DNA from: Vibrio sinaloensis
GTDB taxonomy: Bacteria; Pseudomonadota; Gammaproteobacteria; Enterobacterales; Vibrionaceae
Direction of reading: 5' to 3'
DNA length: 64,000 bases
Assembly (NCBI RefSeq): GCF_023195835.1
Contig: NZ_CP096200.1
Coordinates: 744,001-808,000 of the forward strand
In this document: piece by piece, positions 26,528 to 35,160 of the stretch
How the letters are laid out: each line of letters opens with the position of its first letter
Numbering within the stretch: the first letter of the stretch is position 1
Notes under the pieces: generated by a model
The model's database searches: none
The model's input: only the letters and a program-made list of their open reading frames with translations
Told to the model about the DNA's origin: nothing
Translations under genes and position numbers: made by a program

Positions 26528-26870
26528 GTTGTGCAAGAGCCATCCGCTGATTTCGATAAGTTAACGATCAGGCAGCAGCGCTAATTGCTGCGCTTACTCA
26601 AGAGAGCTGCGCTAACGTGTTCGAGTTAGGAAAAACAGGTGAGCCAGTGACTTGGACTGCATGTGAGTAAGTTCTAAGAAAGAATGAGAGGCCAGAGCCT
26701 CTCATTTTTTTTGCTTAAATGAAGTGCATTGGGCGACATCTTTGGAAAGAGTGCTGAACGAGGCTTGACGAACGGTTCGTTATTGAGGCAAAACAGTTAA
26801 GCTTAATTAAAAAGCATAAACTTCTTCTTTAAAGATTGACTCGAAACATGAAAGAAAAGGCAAGGAAGCG
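26528..26870. other. Intergenic stretch between two LysR genes
   Basis: A terminator lies at 26683-26712. The AT-rich segment about 26770-26840 (TTAAGCTTAATTAAAAAGC) probably carries the promoter of the next LysR gene. No gene is seen. Confidence 0.4.
26683..26712 (+). terminator. Intrinsic terminator after the LysR gene
   Basis: ATGAGAGGC/GCCTCTCAT stem, 4-nt loop, and a run of eight T. Confidence 0.8.
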
Positions 26871-27779
26871 ATGATAGTCACTACAGAGCGTTTACTATAT
26901 TTATGGGCTGTCGCGGAAACGGGCTCCTTTTCGGCAGCAGGGCGTCAATTGGGTGTTTCAGCGGCGGCCGTTCAACAGTCTATTCAGGCATTTGAGTTTG
27001 ATCTCGAAGCGACCTTGTTTGAACGTCATTCTGGTAAGCGACCAACGTTGACTCTTTTGGGGCGTCAAATCTACCTTCAAGCTCTCGAAATCATTCCTAA
27101 GCTCGAAGGCATCGAGAAACATGCGCAAGCCGTCAGTGCAGGGGAAGAACCTCAGCTTCGAGTCGCCACGCACGGCATGGTGATGTTTGAACATTTCAAG
27201 CAAGTCTTCGTCGAGTTTAAGCAAAAATACCCCAATGTTGAGTTGGTGCTATTTGATGGAGAGAGCGCGACGCTTAGCTCTGATCGGGTTCGACTTAACT
27301 CTGGTGAGCATGTTCAACCAGTCGATATTATGTTAACGCCAGGTCGACTTCGGAGTGATCATGGAGGAGAGGATGCTATGGTTGACCGTATCTACTGGAC
27401 AGTGGTTGTCTCTTCGTCTCATCCTTTAGCAAAAATACGGGGTGGTTTGACACATGCCGATCTCTACTCGCATTCTCAATTGTTCCCTTTACCGGGGATG
27501 GTGAGTACGCAAGAGTTAAGTGAAGGTTTAAGGTTAGGGCCGAACCTGACTCACTATTCAAGCTTCTACCATCTTCGTGAGCTCCTATTAGCCGGTGTGG
27601 GCTACGCCTTCTATCCTAGACAATTGGCTGAGCCTTTGATTGAAAGCGGATTGTTAACTGCCTTGGACCTTGAGTTTGACGATGGCCAGATGAACTGGGC
27701 GGTAGAACTGGCGTGGGTGCATGAATTGGGGCCGGCAGGTCGTTGGCTGGTGGAACAGATGATTGAAGCTAAACCATAA
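26871..27779 (+). CDS. LysR-family regulator upstream of the choloylglycine hydrolase-type gene
   Basis: 302 residues, ATG at 26871 after AAGGAAGCG. HTH LLYLWAVAETGSFSAAGRQL (8-27). Effector domain of normal length. It lies 97 bp upstream of and co-directional with the secreted Ntn hydrolase gene, which is its likely target. Confidence 0.87.
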   Translation: MIVTTERLLYLWAVAETGSFSAAGRQLGVSAAAVQQSIQAFEFDLEATLFERHSGKRPTLTLLGRQIYLQALEIIPKLEGIEKHAQAVSAGEEPQLRVATHGMVMFEHFKQVFVEFKQKYPNVELVLFDGESATLSSDRVRLNSGEHVQPVDIMLTPGRLRSDHGGEDAMVDRIYWTVVVSSSHPLAKIRGGLTHADLYSHSQLFPLPGMVSTQELSEGLRLGPNLTHYSSFYHLRELLLAGVGYAFYPRQLAEPLIESGLLTALDLEFDDGQMNWAVELAWVHELGPAGRWLVEQMIEAKP

Positions 27780-27876
27780 AGTTAATCTTTAAGGAGTTTA
27801 AAATCCCTTAAAATAAAAATCGGTAAATTAAACCCAACTTAAGCAAACAACAAAATGTTCGAAAGAGGGTTTAATT

Positions 27877-28965
27877 ATGAAAAAGTCAATCATCGCAATC
27901 GCAATTGCCGCTTCAGCCACTGCTGGTATCGTATCTACTGCTTCCGCTTGTTCTAGTGTCTCTGCAATTACAGACCACGGCACGTTAACCATGCGCTCGA
28001 TGGATTGGGCTGTGCCTGTAGAAGCCATTGCCAAAGTAACACCTGTTGGTACAACCATGGTTTCTGATTCTCCAAGCTATAAAACCCAAGCTACTTGGAA
28101 AACTAAGTATCACACCGTTTCTCTTTATGATGAAAACATCTTTAAAGGCACAGCCTATGATGCATTCAATGACCAAGGCATGTCTGTTCATGGACAATAC
28201 ATGGAAGCGAGCGAGCCTTTCCTTGAGCTGCATAAGAATAATGACAACGGTGCACCGGCGGTTGACAATGGTCAGTTAGCCACGTTTATTGCCTCAAATT
28301 ACAAAAACGTCGATGAAGCTATTACCGGACTAGACAAAGGTGAATGGCAGCCAGCTTACTCGGATTTAATGATGGGCATGACCCACCTAGTACCAGCGCA
28401 CTTTAATATTCGTGATAAAGAAGGCAATGTGGCGCTTATCCAGCTTAACGCGAACGGTGAGCTAAAAGTATGGCGTGGCAGCGCAAATGACAATCTTCGC
28501 TTTGTTACTAATGAACCTTTGTATCAAGAGCACATTGAATACCTCAATGAGGTGAGCCCAAACATGACGGCCAACAATGTCCCCGCTGACTATTCGTCAT
28601 TAAATCGATACGTTCGTGGTCTACATCATGCTAAGGGCCAAAGCTTTGAAGGTTTAAACTACCAGCAAACCATGGCAGCTCAACGCTTATCTTTCCACTC
28701 TGCGGTTGCGATTCCTCTTGACTTGGATGTACCTGCAGAACCTAGAAACGGCAAAGGTGCGGAAAGCATGGGTGTGTTCCCAACGTTCTTCACAACACAG
28801 TACAACTTGAATACTGGGGATGTAGTGCACGACAATTTGTATGACGGTCAATTGATTAAGTTCAATCTAGAAGACACTAAAAATACCAAAGTAGAGCTGT
28901 GTGCTAACCTGACTCAGCAATCTGAAAAAGGGGAGTTTGTACCGAAGTTTGAAGCATGTGAGTAA
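27877..28965 (+). CDS. Secreted choloylglycine hydrolase-family Ntn amidase
   Basis: 362 residues. The signal peptide ends ...STASA at residue 24 so that signal peptidase would expose Cys25 as N-terminal nucleophile, the activation route of Gram-negative members of the family. SMDW (about 47-50) and the later HFNIRD segment fit the choloylglycine hydrolase/penicillin V acylase fold. Members cleave bile-salt amides, penicillin V or acyl-homoserine lactones; the sequence alone does not decide. A strong terminator follows, and the LysR gene precedes it. Confidence 0.88.
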   Translation: MKKSIIAIAIAASATAGIVSTASACSSVSAITDHGTLTMRSMDWAVPVEAIAKVTPVGTTMVSDSPSYKTQATWKTKYHTVSLYDENIFKGTAYDAFNDQGMSVHGQYMEASEPFLELHKNNDNGAPAVDNGQLATFIASNYKNVDEAITGLDKGEWQPAYSDLMMGMTHLVPAHFNIRDKEGNVALIQLNANGELKVWRGSANDNLRFVTNEPLYQEHIEYLNEVSPNMTANNVPADYSSLNRYVRGLHHAKGQSFEGLNYQQTMAAQRLSFHSAVAIPLDLDVPAEPRNGKGAESMGVFPTFFTTQYNLNTGDVVHDNLYDGQLIKFNLEDTKNTKVELCANLTQQSEKGEFVPKFEACE

Positions 28966-28996
28966 CGATTAGAGCTTAGTTAAAACCTCGAAGAAT

Positions 28997-29038
28997 GAAC
29001 GCCCGAACATTTTAAATGTTTGGGCGTTCTTTTTTTTT
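28997..29038 (+). terminator. Terminator of the choloylglycine hydrolase-type gene
   Basis: Long stem GAACGCCCGAACATTT/AAATGTTTGGGCGTTC (one G-T pair) and a run of nine T. Confidence 0.88.
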
Positions 29039-29332
29039 GAAGATAGTGTGATGGCTTGTTATTGAATAAGTGCTTCTCTGGTATCAACAACCCGAGTAGC
29101 GATTTATTGATTCAGCGCACCACTATGGGGGGCTATGCACGCCCCTTTCACCATCATACTCGCTAGAAACGAAGCCGGATTGTTCGACGTAATAAGTGAG
29201 CCAGAGCCTTTAGCTTAAGAGAAGGCTTGCGTGACCACGTGATAATCGCAATCACCTACGATAGGTAGCAAGGGCTCGGTTTAAATCTACCTGAAAGCGC
29301 CTACACCAACTGGTGCAGGCGTGAGTGGCAAG
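29039..29332. other. Intergenic stretch between convergent genes
   Basis: No gene. A hairpin (CGCCTACACCA/TGGTGCAGGCG, about 29299-29321) sits just after the leftward AraC-type gene and may end its transcript, although the T run is absent. Confidence 0.4.
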
Positions 29333-30244
29333 CTATTTGATGGCAGTACAAAAGCTCACATCGGCGTGCTGGGTTTGAGGATCAAAGCTGTGATAAAGCT
29401 CAAAGCAAGGTCTATCGTCACTTTCGATACCTGACTCGATCACTCGCGCCATCAAGTCATCCCAGGCTTTGGCGTATTGCGTCGTCTGCGTGATCTGTTG
29501 GCGCATTACGGCGTACTCACCGCCCGGAAAGTCCTGCAACTCAATCCCATCCGGGACTTGGGTATCGTCAGGAACCATCAAACAGATGTCGGTGCGGCAC
29601 TTATCACTGGGGGTGATTTCAGGGTTGTCGTGGTAAATGAAAATGCAGGTGTTACCGGCTAGCCCTTTCATACCTGCCCATTGATACAAACGGCCACTTG
29701 GCTCTTCATAACCGTCACCATACGGGCCAGTTACGCGGATATAGGCGAGTTTTGACGCTGCAAATTGTTGGGTTTCCATGATTTTGCTCCATGTTGTTGA
29801 TTCGCAGTCAGTATAAGCAGCGTCTGATTCGAGGTCGTTTCCAATCTTGCGCAAGGTGTGTCCTATCTTGCTATTTCGCGCCAATAGCGCAAATTGTTGA
29901 TAGTTCTCACAATCACGGAAAGCACTGGGTGTGACACCAAAATGCTGTTGAAAGGCTTTGGCTAAACTTTGCGACGATGAAAAGCCAAACTCCAATGCAA
30001 TATTGATGATGGGTTGTTTGGTTTTAAACAGTTCATCTGCGGCGGCTTCAAGGCGCAGTCTGCGAATAAAGTCGGCCAAGGTTTCTCCCTGAACGGCTTT
30101 GAAAGTGCGGTGGAAATGGTAAGGCGATAGATTGGCCAACGCCGCGACTTCGGGCAAGTTGAGTGGTTGGTCATAGTTTTTTTCGAGGTAGCGGATCACA
30201 GGATTAAGCCGCTTTTGATAGTCAACACGCATGGGTTTTCTCAT
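29333..30244 (-). CDS. AraC-family regulator with GyrI-like effector domain
   Basis: 303 residues from MRKPMRVDYQKRL (ATG at 30244; upstream frame to 30292 is unconserved). The double HTH is N-terminal (about 10-110: LPEVAALANLSPYHFHRTFK and ALEFGFSSSQSLAKAFQQHF). It is followed by a GyrI/Rob-type small-molecule-binding domain (about 145-300, ending AYAKAWDDLMAR... and DVSFCTAIK). Members respond to amphipathic drugs and activate efflux or detoxification genes. It is convergent with the hydrolase gene on its left and co-directional with the DUF3297 gene upstream, but separated by some 170 bp. Confidence 0.87.
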   Translation of the reverse strand: MRKPMRVDYQKRLNPVIRYLEKNYDQPLNLPEVAALANLSPYHFHRTFKAVQGETLADFIRRLRLEAAADELFKTKQPIINIALEFGFSSSQSLAKAFQQHFGVTPSAFRDCENYQQFALLARNSKIGHTLRKIGNDLESDAAYTDCESTTWSKIMETQQFAASKLAYIRVTGPYGDGYEEPSGRLYQWAGMKGLAGNTCIFIYHDNPEITPSDKCRTDICLMVPDDTQVPDGIELQDFPGGEYAVMRQQITQTTQYAKAWDDLMARVIESGIESDDRPCFELYHSFDPQTQHADVSFCTAIK

Positions 30245-30349
30245 CGTTCCATGAATTGCTATGAAGACTAATTGAATCGGGCTGAGATTCAAACTTGGCA
30301 GTAAAAAGTTGCGACAGTCAACGTTGATTGACAGTGGATGATTAACAGT

Positions 30350-30389
30350 AAAACGCTCGACAAGCGCTCAGCAGAGAGAGCTCGTCGAG
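30350..30389 (-). terminator. Terminator of the DUF3297 gene
   Basis: Minus-strand stem CTCGACGAGC/GCTTGTCGAG followed by CGTTTTAC. Confidence 0.6.
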
Positions 30390-30411
30390 GCTGTTTTTCT
30401 CGGCAAGCGAC

Positions 30412-30657
30412 TTACACGTAGTAAGCTTCAACCGTACCTTTCAATTGGATAAGCATTGGGTTGCCGTAGCGGTCTTTCGCTTTTGGCGAAGCAATTTTGA
30501 TCCAGCCTTCGCTCACACAATACTCTTCGACATCGTTACGCTCTTTGCCGTTGAAACGGATACCAATCTGGTGATCAAAGCACTCTTTAACAAAGAAAGG
30601 GCTGCGCGCGTTGCCCGATAGGCGATCTGGTAAAGCAGGTTTAGTTGTGTCGTTCAT
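30412..30657 (-). CDS. DUF3297-family protein
   Basis: 81 residues, MNDTTKPALPDRLSGNARSP at the start, matching the short DUF3297 family in length and in the central FDHQIGIRFNGKERNDVEEY segment. Function unknown; soluble, no signal peptide. Single-gene transcript bounded by its own terminator. Confidence 0.85.
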   Translation of the reverse strand: MNDTTKPALPDRLSGNARSPFFVKECFDHQIGIRFNGKERNDVEEYCVSEGWIKIASPKAKDRYGNPMLIQLKGTVEAYYV

Positions 30658-30775
30658 GTTCGAGACCTTGAAGTCATTAAAAAAAGTGCGTCATTGTAGT
30701 CACAGCTTGGCGTGCATTCAAGCTTAACTCGCCGACAGACTCGTGCAGTTTGTGGTTGCAATTTTGGCAAATTGC

Positions 30776-30805
30776 TTTAGTGTTATACCTATGTATAACA
30801 CTAAA
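30776..30805. promoter_or_regulatory. Perfect operator palindrome upstream of the GntR-ABC operon
   Basis: TTTAGTGTTATAC at 30776-30788 and its exact inverse GTATAACACTAAA at 30793-30805, 4-bp spacer. It ends 17 bp before the GntR start codon and overlaps the likely promoter (TATAC/GTATAA). YtrA-type GntR regulators typically repress their own operon from such a site. Confidence 0.82.
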
Positions 30806-30822
30806 GCGAGGAAGCGACGAGG

Positions 30823-31194
30823 ATGACTGATTGGAATGATTCCCAACCGATATTTCGTCAGCTTGCTGATCGCATTATCGAACAAATACTGCAAGGCATT
30901 TGGTCTGAGGGGCAAGCGCTGCCTTCAGTGCGCTCAGTGGCCGCTGATCTTAAGATTAATCACCTTACCGTGATGAAAGGTTACCAACTGCTGGTGGATG
31001 AGGACTTGATTGAGAAGCGACGCGGCCAAGGCATGTTTGTCACCATAGGGGCGCTGAATCGTTTAAGAATCAAGCAAAAACAGAATTTTATTGAGCAGCA
31101 AATTCCTGCAATTGCGACCAAGTTACAGCAGCTAGAGATTCCATTGGACGAGTTTATTGTGCAGTTAAAGCAGCACGTTAAGGGTGAAGTATGA
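30823..31194 (+). CDS. GntR-family repressor, YtrA subfamily
   Basis: 123 residues: a winged helix (about 10-75, LPSVRSVAADLKINHLTVMK) and a short C-terminal helical dimerisation tail, the size of YtrA-type regulators that accompany ABC transporters. GAGGAAGCGACGAGG precedes the ATG. Its stop overlaps the start of the ABC ATPase by 4 bp, so the operon is regulator-ATPase-permease. Self-repression through the palindrome just upstream is the expected mode; the inducing signal is often envelope stress or a peptide antibiotic. Confidence 0.88.
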   Translation: MTDWNDSQPIFRQLADRIIEQILQGIWSEGQALPSVRSVAADLKINHLTVMKGYQLLVDEDLIEKRRGQGMFVTIGALNRLRIKQKQNFIEQQIPAIATKLQQLEIPLDEFIVQLKQHVKGEV

Positions 31195-32057
31195 GCGTAT
31201 TAATTGAGGCGAGTCAGGTATCTAAGCAGTATTCTGGCCGTGATAAACAGCAGCAAGCGCTGAAAAACATCAGTTTTGAGTTGAAAGCAGGTCAAGTGTT
31301 GGGGCTCCTTGGCCACAATGGCGCGGGCAAGTCAACGCTGATCAAAAGCCTATTGGGTGCGCAGTCATACCAAGGGCAGATCGCGATACTAGGGTTGGAG
31401 CCACACGCCCATCGCGCTCAAGTGATGCAGCACCTATCGTATATCTCTGATGTCAATGTGCTGCCTGAATGGATGACGGTCCAGCAATTATTGCGCTATA
31501 CCTCGGGTGTGCATCCCAGCTTTGATCTGACTAAAGCTAAGTCGGTTTTGGCGCAAACAGACATTAAGCTGGGCAGCAAAATCAAATCTTTGTCCAAAGG
31601 AATGAAAGTGCAACTGCATCTCGCTGTGGTGATATCAACGGATACGCAAGTTTTGATTTTGGACGAGCCGACCTTGGGGCTGGATTTGGTGTACCGCGAT
31701 ACCTTTTATCGCCATCTATTGGAATGGTTTCATGATGGAGAGCGAGCACTGATCATCGCCAGTCATGAAGTATCAGAAATAGAGCACCTGCTGACCGATG
31801 TGCTGATTTTGAAGCATGGTCAAGCGGTGTTGCAGTCACCGATGGAGAACTTGGCGCAAAAATACGTGATTGTTGAAACTCGAACAGAAAACGATGCTGA
31901 GATCGCCGCCCTGCAGCCGCTGTCGCGAGAGTCGGGGTTGGGAACAACCCGCTGGCTGCTTGACGCCCAAGATGCTGAAAAGATTGATCAGGTCGAAAAA
32001 ATTTACAATGTAAAACTGGCGGATCTGTTTTTAGCCTTACAGAAGGAGGCCGTGTAA
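31191..32057 (+). CDS. ABC transporter ATPase (YtrB/CcmA type)
   Basis: 288 residues. Walker A GHNGAGKST (about 41-49), Walker B VLILDEPTLGLD and the switch His in ASHEVSE are intact. The signature reads LSKGMKVQL instead of LSGGQ, a variation common in this exporter-type group. The C-terminal 70 residues form an extension. The gene overlaps both neighbours (4 bp with the regulator, 1 bp with the permease). Confidence 0.9.
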   Translation: MSVLIEASQVSKQYSGRDKQQQALKNISFELKAGQVLGLLGHNGAGKSTLIKSLLGAQSYQGQIAILGLEPHAHRAQVMQHLSYISDVNVLPEWMTVQQLLRYTSGVHPSFDLTKAKSVLAQTDIKLGSKIKSLSKGMKVQLHLAVVISTDTQVLILDEPTLGLDLVYRDTFYRHLLEWFHDGERALIIASHEVSEIEHLLTDVLILKHGQAVLQSPMENLAQKYVIVETRTENDAEIAALQPLSRESGLGTTRWLLDAQDAEKIDQVEKIYNVKLADLFLALQKEAV

Positions 32058-32887
32058 TGAATGCTAATCTATACATGCTTGAAAAGGAGTGGCTGGAGCA
32101 TAAGTTAATCACTCGCATTCCTATAGTATTGCTGGTGTGTGGCGTGGTGCTTTTAGTCAGCATTTTGATGAATTCAACGATTCAGAGTAATGTGACTTAC
32201 GAGCTAACCTATGATTCAGACCACGCCATGTCAGGGTATGAGCTCGGACAACAACTGAGCGAAATGGTGCTTGGCTTTAGCGGGCTGCTCTCTATTTTGC
32301 TGACCAGTCTTTATTTCCCCAAAACTTTGCGTAAAGAACGCCAAGAAGGCAGTGTGATGTTTTGGCGCAGTATGCCGGTGACCGATTTAAACATCCACTT
32401 GGTAAAGCTGGTGTTTGGCCTGTTTGTCACGCCGGTGCTGTGCTCGATGTTAGTCATCAGTGCCGATTTTTTGATGTGGTTAATTAACGTCGTGATGGCA
32501 CAGCAGTTTCCGCTGTTCTTCACTGGGGAGTCCTTCAGCTATGTGCTGACTCATTGGTTGGAGTTTATTGGCCGAATGTGGTTGGTCGGCCTAGCGTTGG
32601 CACCGCTGGCGGCGATCGCGATGGCGGTTTCGCACAAGGTTAACTCGCCGTTACTGGTGATGTTAGTTGGCTTTTTTGTGATCAAGCTGGTGGCCAATAG
32701 TCTGTTTTCCACATCGGTGGTGGGCGATTTCTTTAGCGCAGTGACCGTACTACCGCTGGATATTTTGGTGTCGGAGAACCCATTCACCGCCGTGGCTCGT
32801 ATCGGCGCGTTGAATTTGCTTGTCTATATATTGCTTGGAGCGTTGGGGCTAGTTGCGAGCTTAAAGTTCAGTCGCTCGTTAGATTGA
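32057..32887 (+). CDS. ABC transporter permease, six-helix type
   Basis: 276 residues with six predicted membrane helices: about 20-38, a helix pair around 75-95 and 115-140, then about 165-190, 200-218 and 250-270. Partner of the ATPase encoded immediately upstream with an ATGA overlap. The substrate is unknown. A strong terminator at 32945 closes the operon. Confidence 0.85.
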   Translation: MNANLYMLEKEWLEHKLITRIPIVLLVCGVVLLVSILMNSTIQSNVTYELTYDSDHAMSGYELGQQLSEMVLGFSGLLSILLTSLYFPKTLRKERQEGSVMFWRSMPVTDLNIHLVKLVFGLFVTPVLCSMLVISADFLMWLINVVMAQQFPLFFTGESFSYVLTHWLEFIGRMWLVGLALAPLAAIAMAVSHKVNSPLLVMLVGFFVIKLVANSLFSTSVVGDFFSAVTVLPLDILVSENPFTAVARIGALNLLVYILLGALGLVASLKFSRSLD

Positions 32888-32944
32888 GCACACCAATCAC
32901 AGCAATTTTCGGAACATCTAATTGATGCGATTGATATTGGTAAT

Positions 32945-32974
32945 AAAAAAGGTAGCGATTTCGCTACCTTTTTT
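32945..32974. terminator. Bidirectional terminator
   Basis: AAAAAAGGTAGCGA-tt-TCGCTACCTTTTTT; symmetric A and T runs serve the ABC operon on the left and the leftward small gene on the right. Confidence 0.88.
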
Positions 32975-32989
32975 AATTAAATCATCGGA

Positions 32990-33142
32990 TTATGCTTTCT
33001 TAAGGTCTTTGGCTGGGTAAGTGAGTGACATACCTTCAACGGTAACACGCACGTAGAAGCCACCACTGCTTAAACCTGTGACGACCATTTTACCGAGATC
33101 AACGCCTTTAGTTGCAACAACAACATCATCAATTGCGAACAT
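32990..33142 (-). CDS. 50-residue hypothetical protein
   Basis: ATG at 33142 preceded by AAGGTG with 5-base spacing, reading MFAIDDVVVATKGVDLGKMV and ending SLTYPAKDLKKA. The 51 codons have no rare-codon oddity, a good ribosome-binding site and their own shared terminator, so I consider it real. It looks like a compact beta-rich soluble protein (alternating VVVA, VVTGL, FYVRVTVEG). Family not recognised. Confidence 0.7.
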   Translation of the reverse strand: MFAIDDVVVATKGVDLGKMVVTGLSSGGFYVRVTVEGMSLTYPAKDLKKA

Positions 33143-33276
33143 GGTTACACCTTATAGTCAATGAACTGTTTCGGTGCGGATTAAAGCAGTAACCCAGTAA
33201 GATGACTAATCTGATTTTTTGTCGATAAGATAAAACAAATTTTGCCAATGATACGCGTAAAACTATATAAACATCA

Positions 33277-34869
33277 TTAGTTTAAGTTGTTTTTCTTAAA
33301 CGTTTCCGCATAGGCCTTGTCTTCACGCATGATGTGCTGTACCAACCAGTTTTTCAAAAATGCCATCAGCTCATCGCCGATGTTTTCTCCCTTCTCGACC
33401 CGAGCTTGAAATTCCAATACTTGCTCAACCAATTGCTTGTGCTTCGCCACATGCTCTTTAGTGTGCGAGTAACCAATTTGCTCGAATAACACTTCTTCGT
33501 AGGTGAAGTGGTTGGCGGTGTAATCAATCAGCCCCTGAACCACGCGTTTGATTGAGGCTCGCCCGTAATGATGAGTGAGCAAATGGTAGAGCTCGTTCAC
33601 TAGGTGGACTAAGGTTTGGTGTTGGCGATTGATTTCATCTAGGCCAATGTCGAGCTGATCATTCCACTCCATCAATTTGTCGCGTTGTAACTCTTCCACT
33701 TCGATCTGGTGATGGTCTGTGGCAAAGCGATGCAGCAAAGAATCGATTTCGCCTGACAGATTGCGCACCGTGATACTGGCAATTAAGGTTTCTTGAGTGG
33801 CTTTCACGTTGTTGTCCGACTCCGTCGCTATCAGTTGTAAGCACTGTTCAAGACGCTGAGTTTGGCCGAGCTGTTGCTCTGAAGAGGTGGCTATTTGCTG
33901 ACTAAATTGACTGACTTCGTCGATTTGTAAGTGCAGTTCCTTAAAGGTATTTTCTGCGGTCGAGGCAATGTCGAGCGATTTAGTCATGCTCGATTTGTTC
34001 TCTTGCATGGTCTGCAAGACGTCGTCGGTTTTGGCTTGTAAGTTAGCGATTTTGCCGCGAATTTCTTCGGTGGCCTCTTGGGTTCGCACCGAAAGCGAGC
34101 GCACCTCATCGGCGACCACCGCGAACCCGCGCCCTTGCTCGCCAGCTCGAGCGCTCTCTATCGCCGCATTCAATGCCAATAGATTGGTCTGTTCAGCGAT
34201 ACCGCTGATGGTTTCCATGACTTGGTTGATTTGTGCCGTCTCTTCCATCAAAGATTGAAAGTGTTGATTAGAGTTGTCGATATGTTGATTGGCGTTATCT
34301 AACGCTTGCTCAAGCGCCATCATGTCTTTGGTGCCTTGGTCGGCTTTGGCTTTGGCTTGATTGGCTAATGAAGCGGTCGACTCACAGTATTCAGACACAT
34401 TTTGGGTAATGTCTGACAGCTCGCCGATGATCTGTTTGGCGTTGTCCACATCGCGCTTTTGACCAATCGCGCCATTTTTTGATAGCGCCGAGTCTTCTTG
34501 CACTGTGTCTGCGACTTCAAGTAGGCGGGCGGTCGACTTGCGTAGTGCGTGCACGGTACGAGAAATATCTTCACCAATCCGATTAAAGGTGCGCAGTAGT
34601 GGTCCATTTATCTGGTTCTGCGCCGACACGCGCACGGTTAAGTCCCCTTCAGATAAGTGCACAGCGGCTCGTCGAAGTTGGTCGAGTAAACCATTGATAG
34701 AGAAAACTAACAGTACTACAACCGCGTGATAGAGAGCGAGTAAGGCGAGCCACATCCACTGCTGCTGGGAAAGCAACAGGTAAGCGATAGGCAATACCAA
34801 CAGGCTCAGCAGCAGTGCCCACTGCGCTGAGGAAAGGTGACTTAGCTTTGCTAACTGGGTTTTAAACAT
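33277..34869 (-). CDS. Chemoreceptor fused to a bacteriohemerythrin domain
   Basis: 530 residues. Two adjacent N-terminal helices (about 17-58) without a real periplasmic sensor, a HAMP-like segment (about 60-115), the conserved signalling tip [20 protein letters not shown] (about 227-246), and at 395-525 a hemerythrin domain with [40 protein letters not shown] and [10 protein letters not shown], which carry the His and acidic ligands of a di-iron oxygen site. The ligand is therefore sensed inside the cell, most likely oxygen, for aerotaxis. Single gene. Confidence 0.9.
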   Translation of the reverse strand: MFKTQLAKLSHLSSAQWALLLSLLVLPIAYLLLSQQQWMWLALLALYHAVVVLLVFSINGLLDQLRRAAVHLSEGDLTVRVSAQNQINGPLLRTFNRIGEDISRTVHALRKSTARLLEVADTVQEDSALSKNGAIGQKRDVDNAKQIIGELSDITQNVSEYCESTASLANQAKAKADQGTKDMMALEQALDNANQHIDNSNQHFQSLMEETAQINQVMETISGIAEQTNLLALNAAIESARAGEQGRGFAVVADEVRSLSVRTQEATEEIRGKIANLQAKTDDVLQTMQENKSSMTKSLDIASTAENTFKELHLQIDEVSQFSQQIATSSEQQLGQTQRLEQCLQLIATESDNNVKATQETLIASITVRNLSGEIDSLLHRFATDHHQIEVEELQRDKLMEWNDQLDIGLDEINRQHQTLVHLVNELYHLLTHHYGRASIKRVVQGLIDYTANHFTYEEVLFEQIGYSHTKEHVAKHKQLVEQVLEFQARVEKGENIGDELMAFLKNWLVQHIMREDKAYAETFKKNNLN

Positions 34870-35160
34870 AGCGCCGCTCCTTGTTCGCTATTCCGTCCGC
34901 CGCTCCCTTAAATCTAGGTCATAGATGGCTGAACAGCCTAAAAAAGGCGCGTTAATGACAAAAAGGCAAACAGAGTGCTGGTCGGTATGAGATGCTGTTT
35001 GGTGGGCCACGTAGGGAGAGGTCGATCGTTAGAGCAATTTGTCATTGCCTATGCCACAGATCTGCCATTTGGTGCTTTATTAATAAAATGTAGTCATGTT
35101 TGATGGGGGTTGTTAACAGCTCTATGAATAAATGCACCGGCGAGTGCATGGGAACACGCA
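34870..35160. other. Divergent promoter region of the chemoreceptor and the sensor kinase
   Basis: No gene is seen. The region separates the leftward chemoreceptor from the rightward kinase and must hold both promoters. No copy of the 16-bp GACACAAATGACCCAA repeat is present here, so the kinase-regulator pair is probably not under its own sigma-54 control. Confidence 0.4.
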
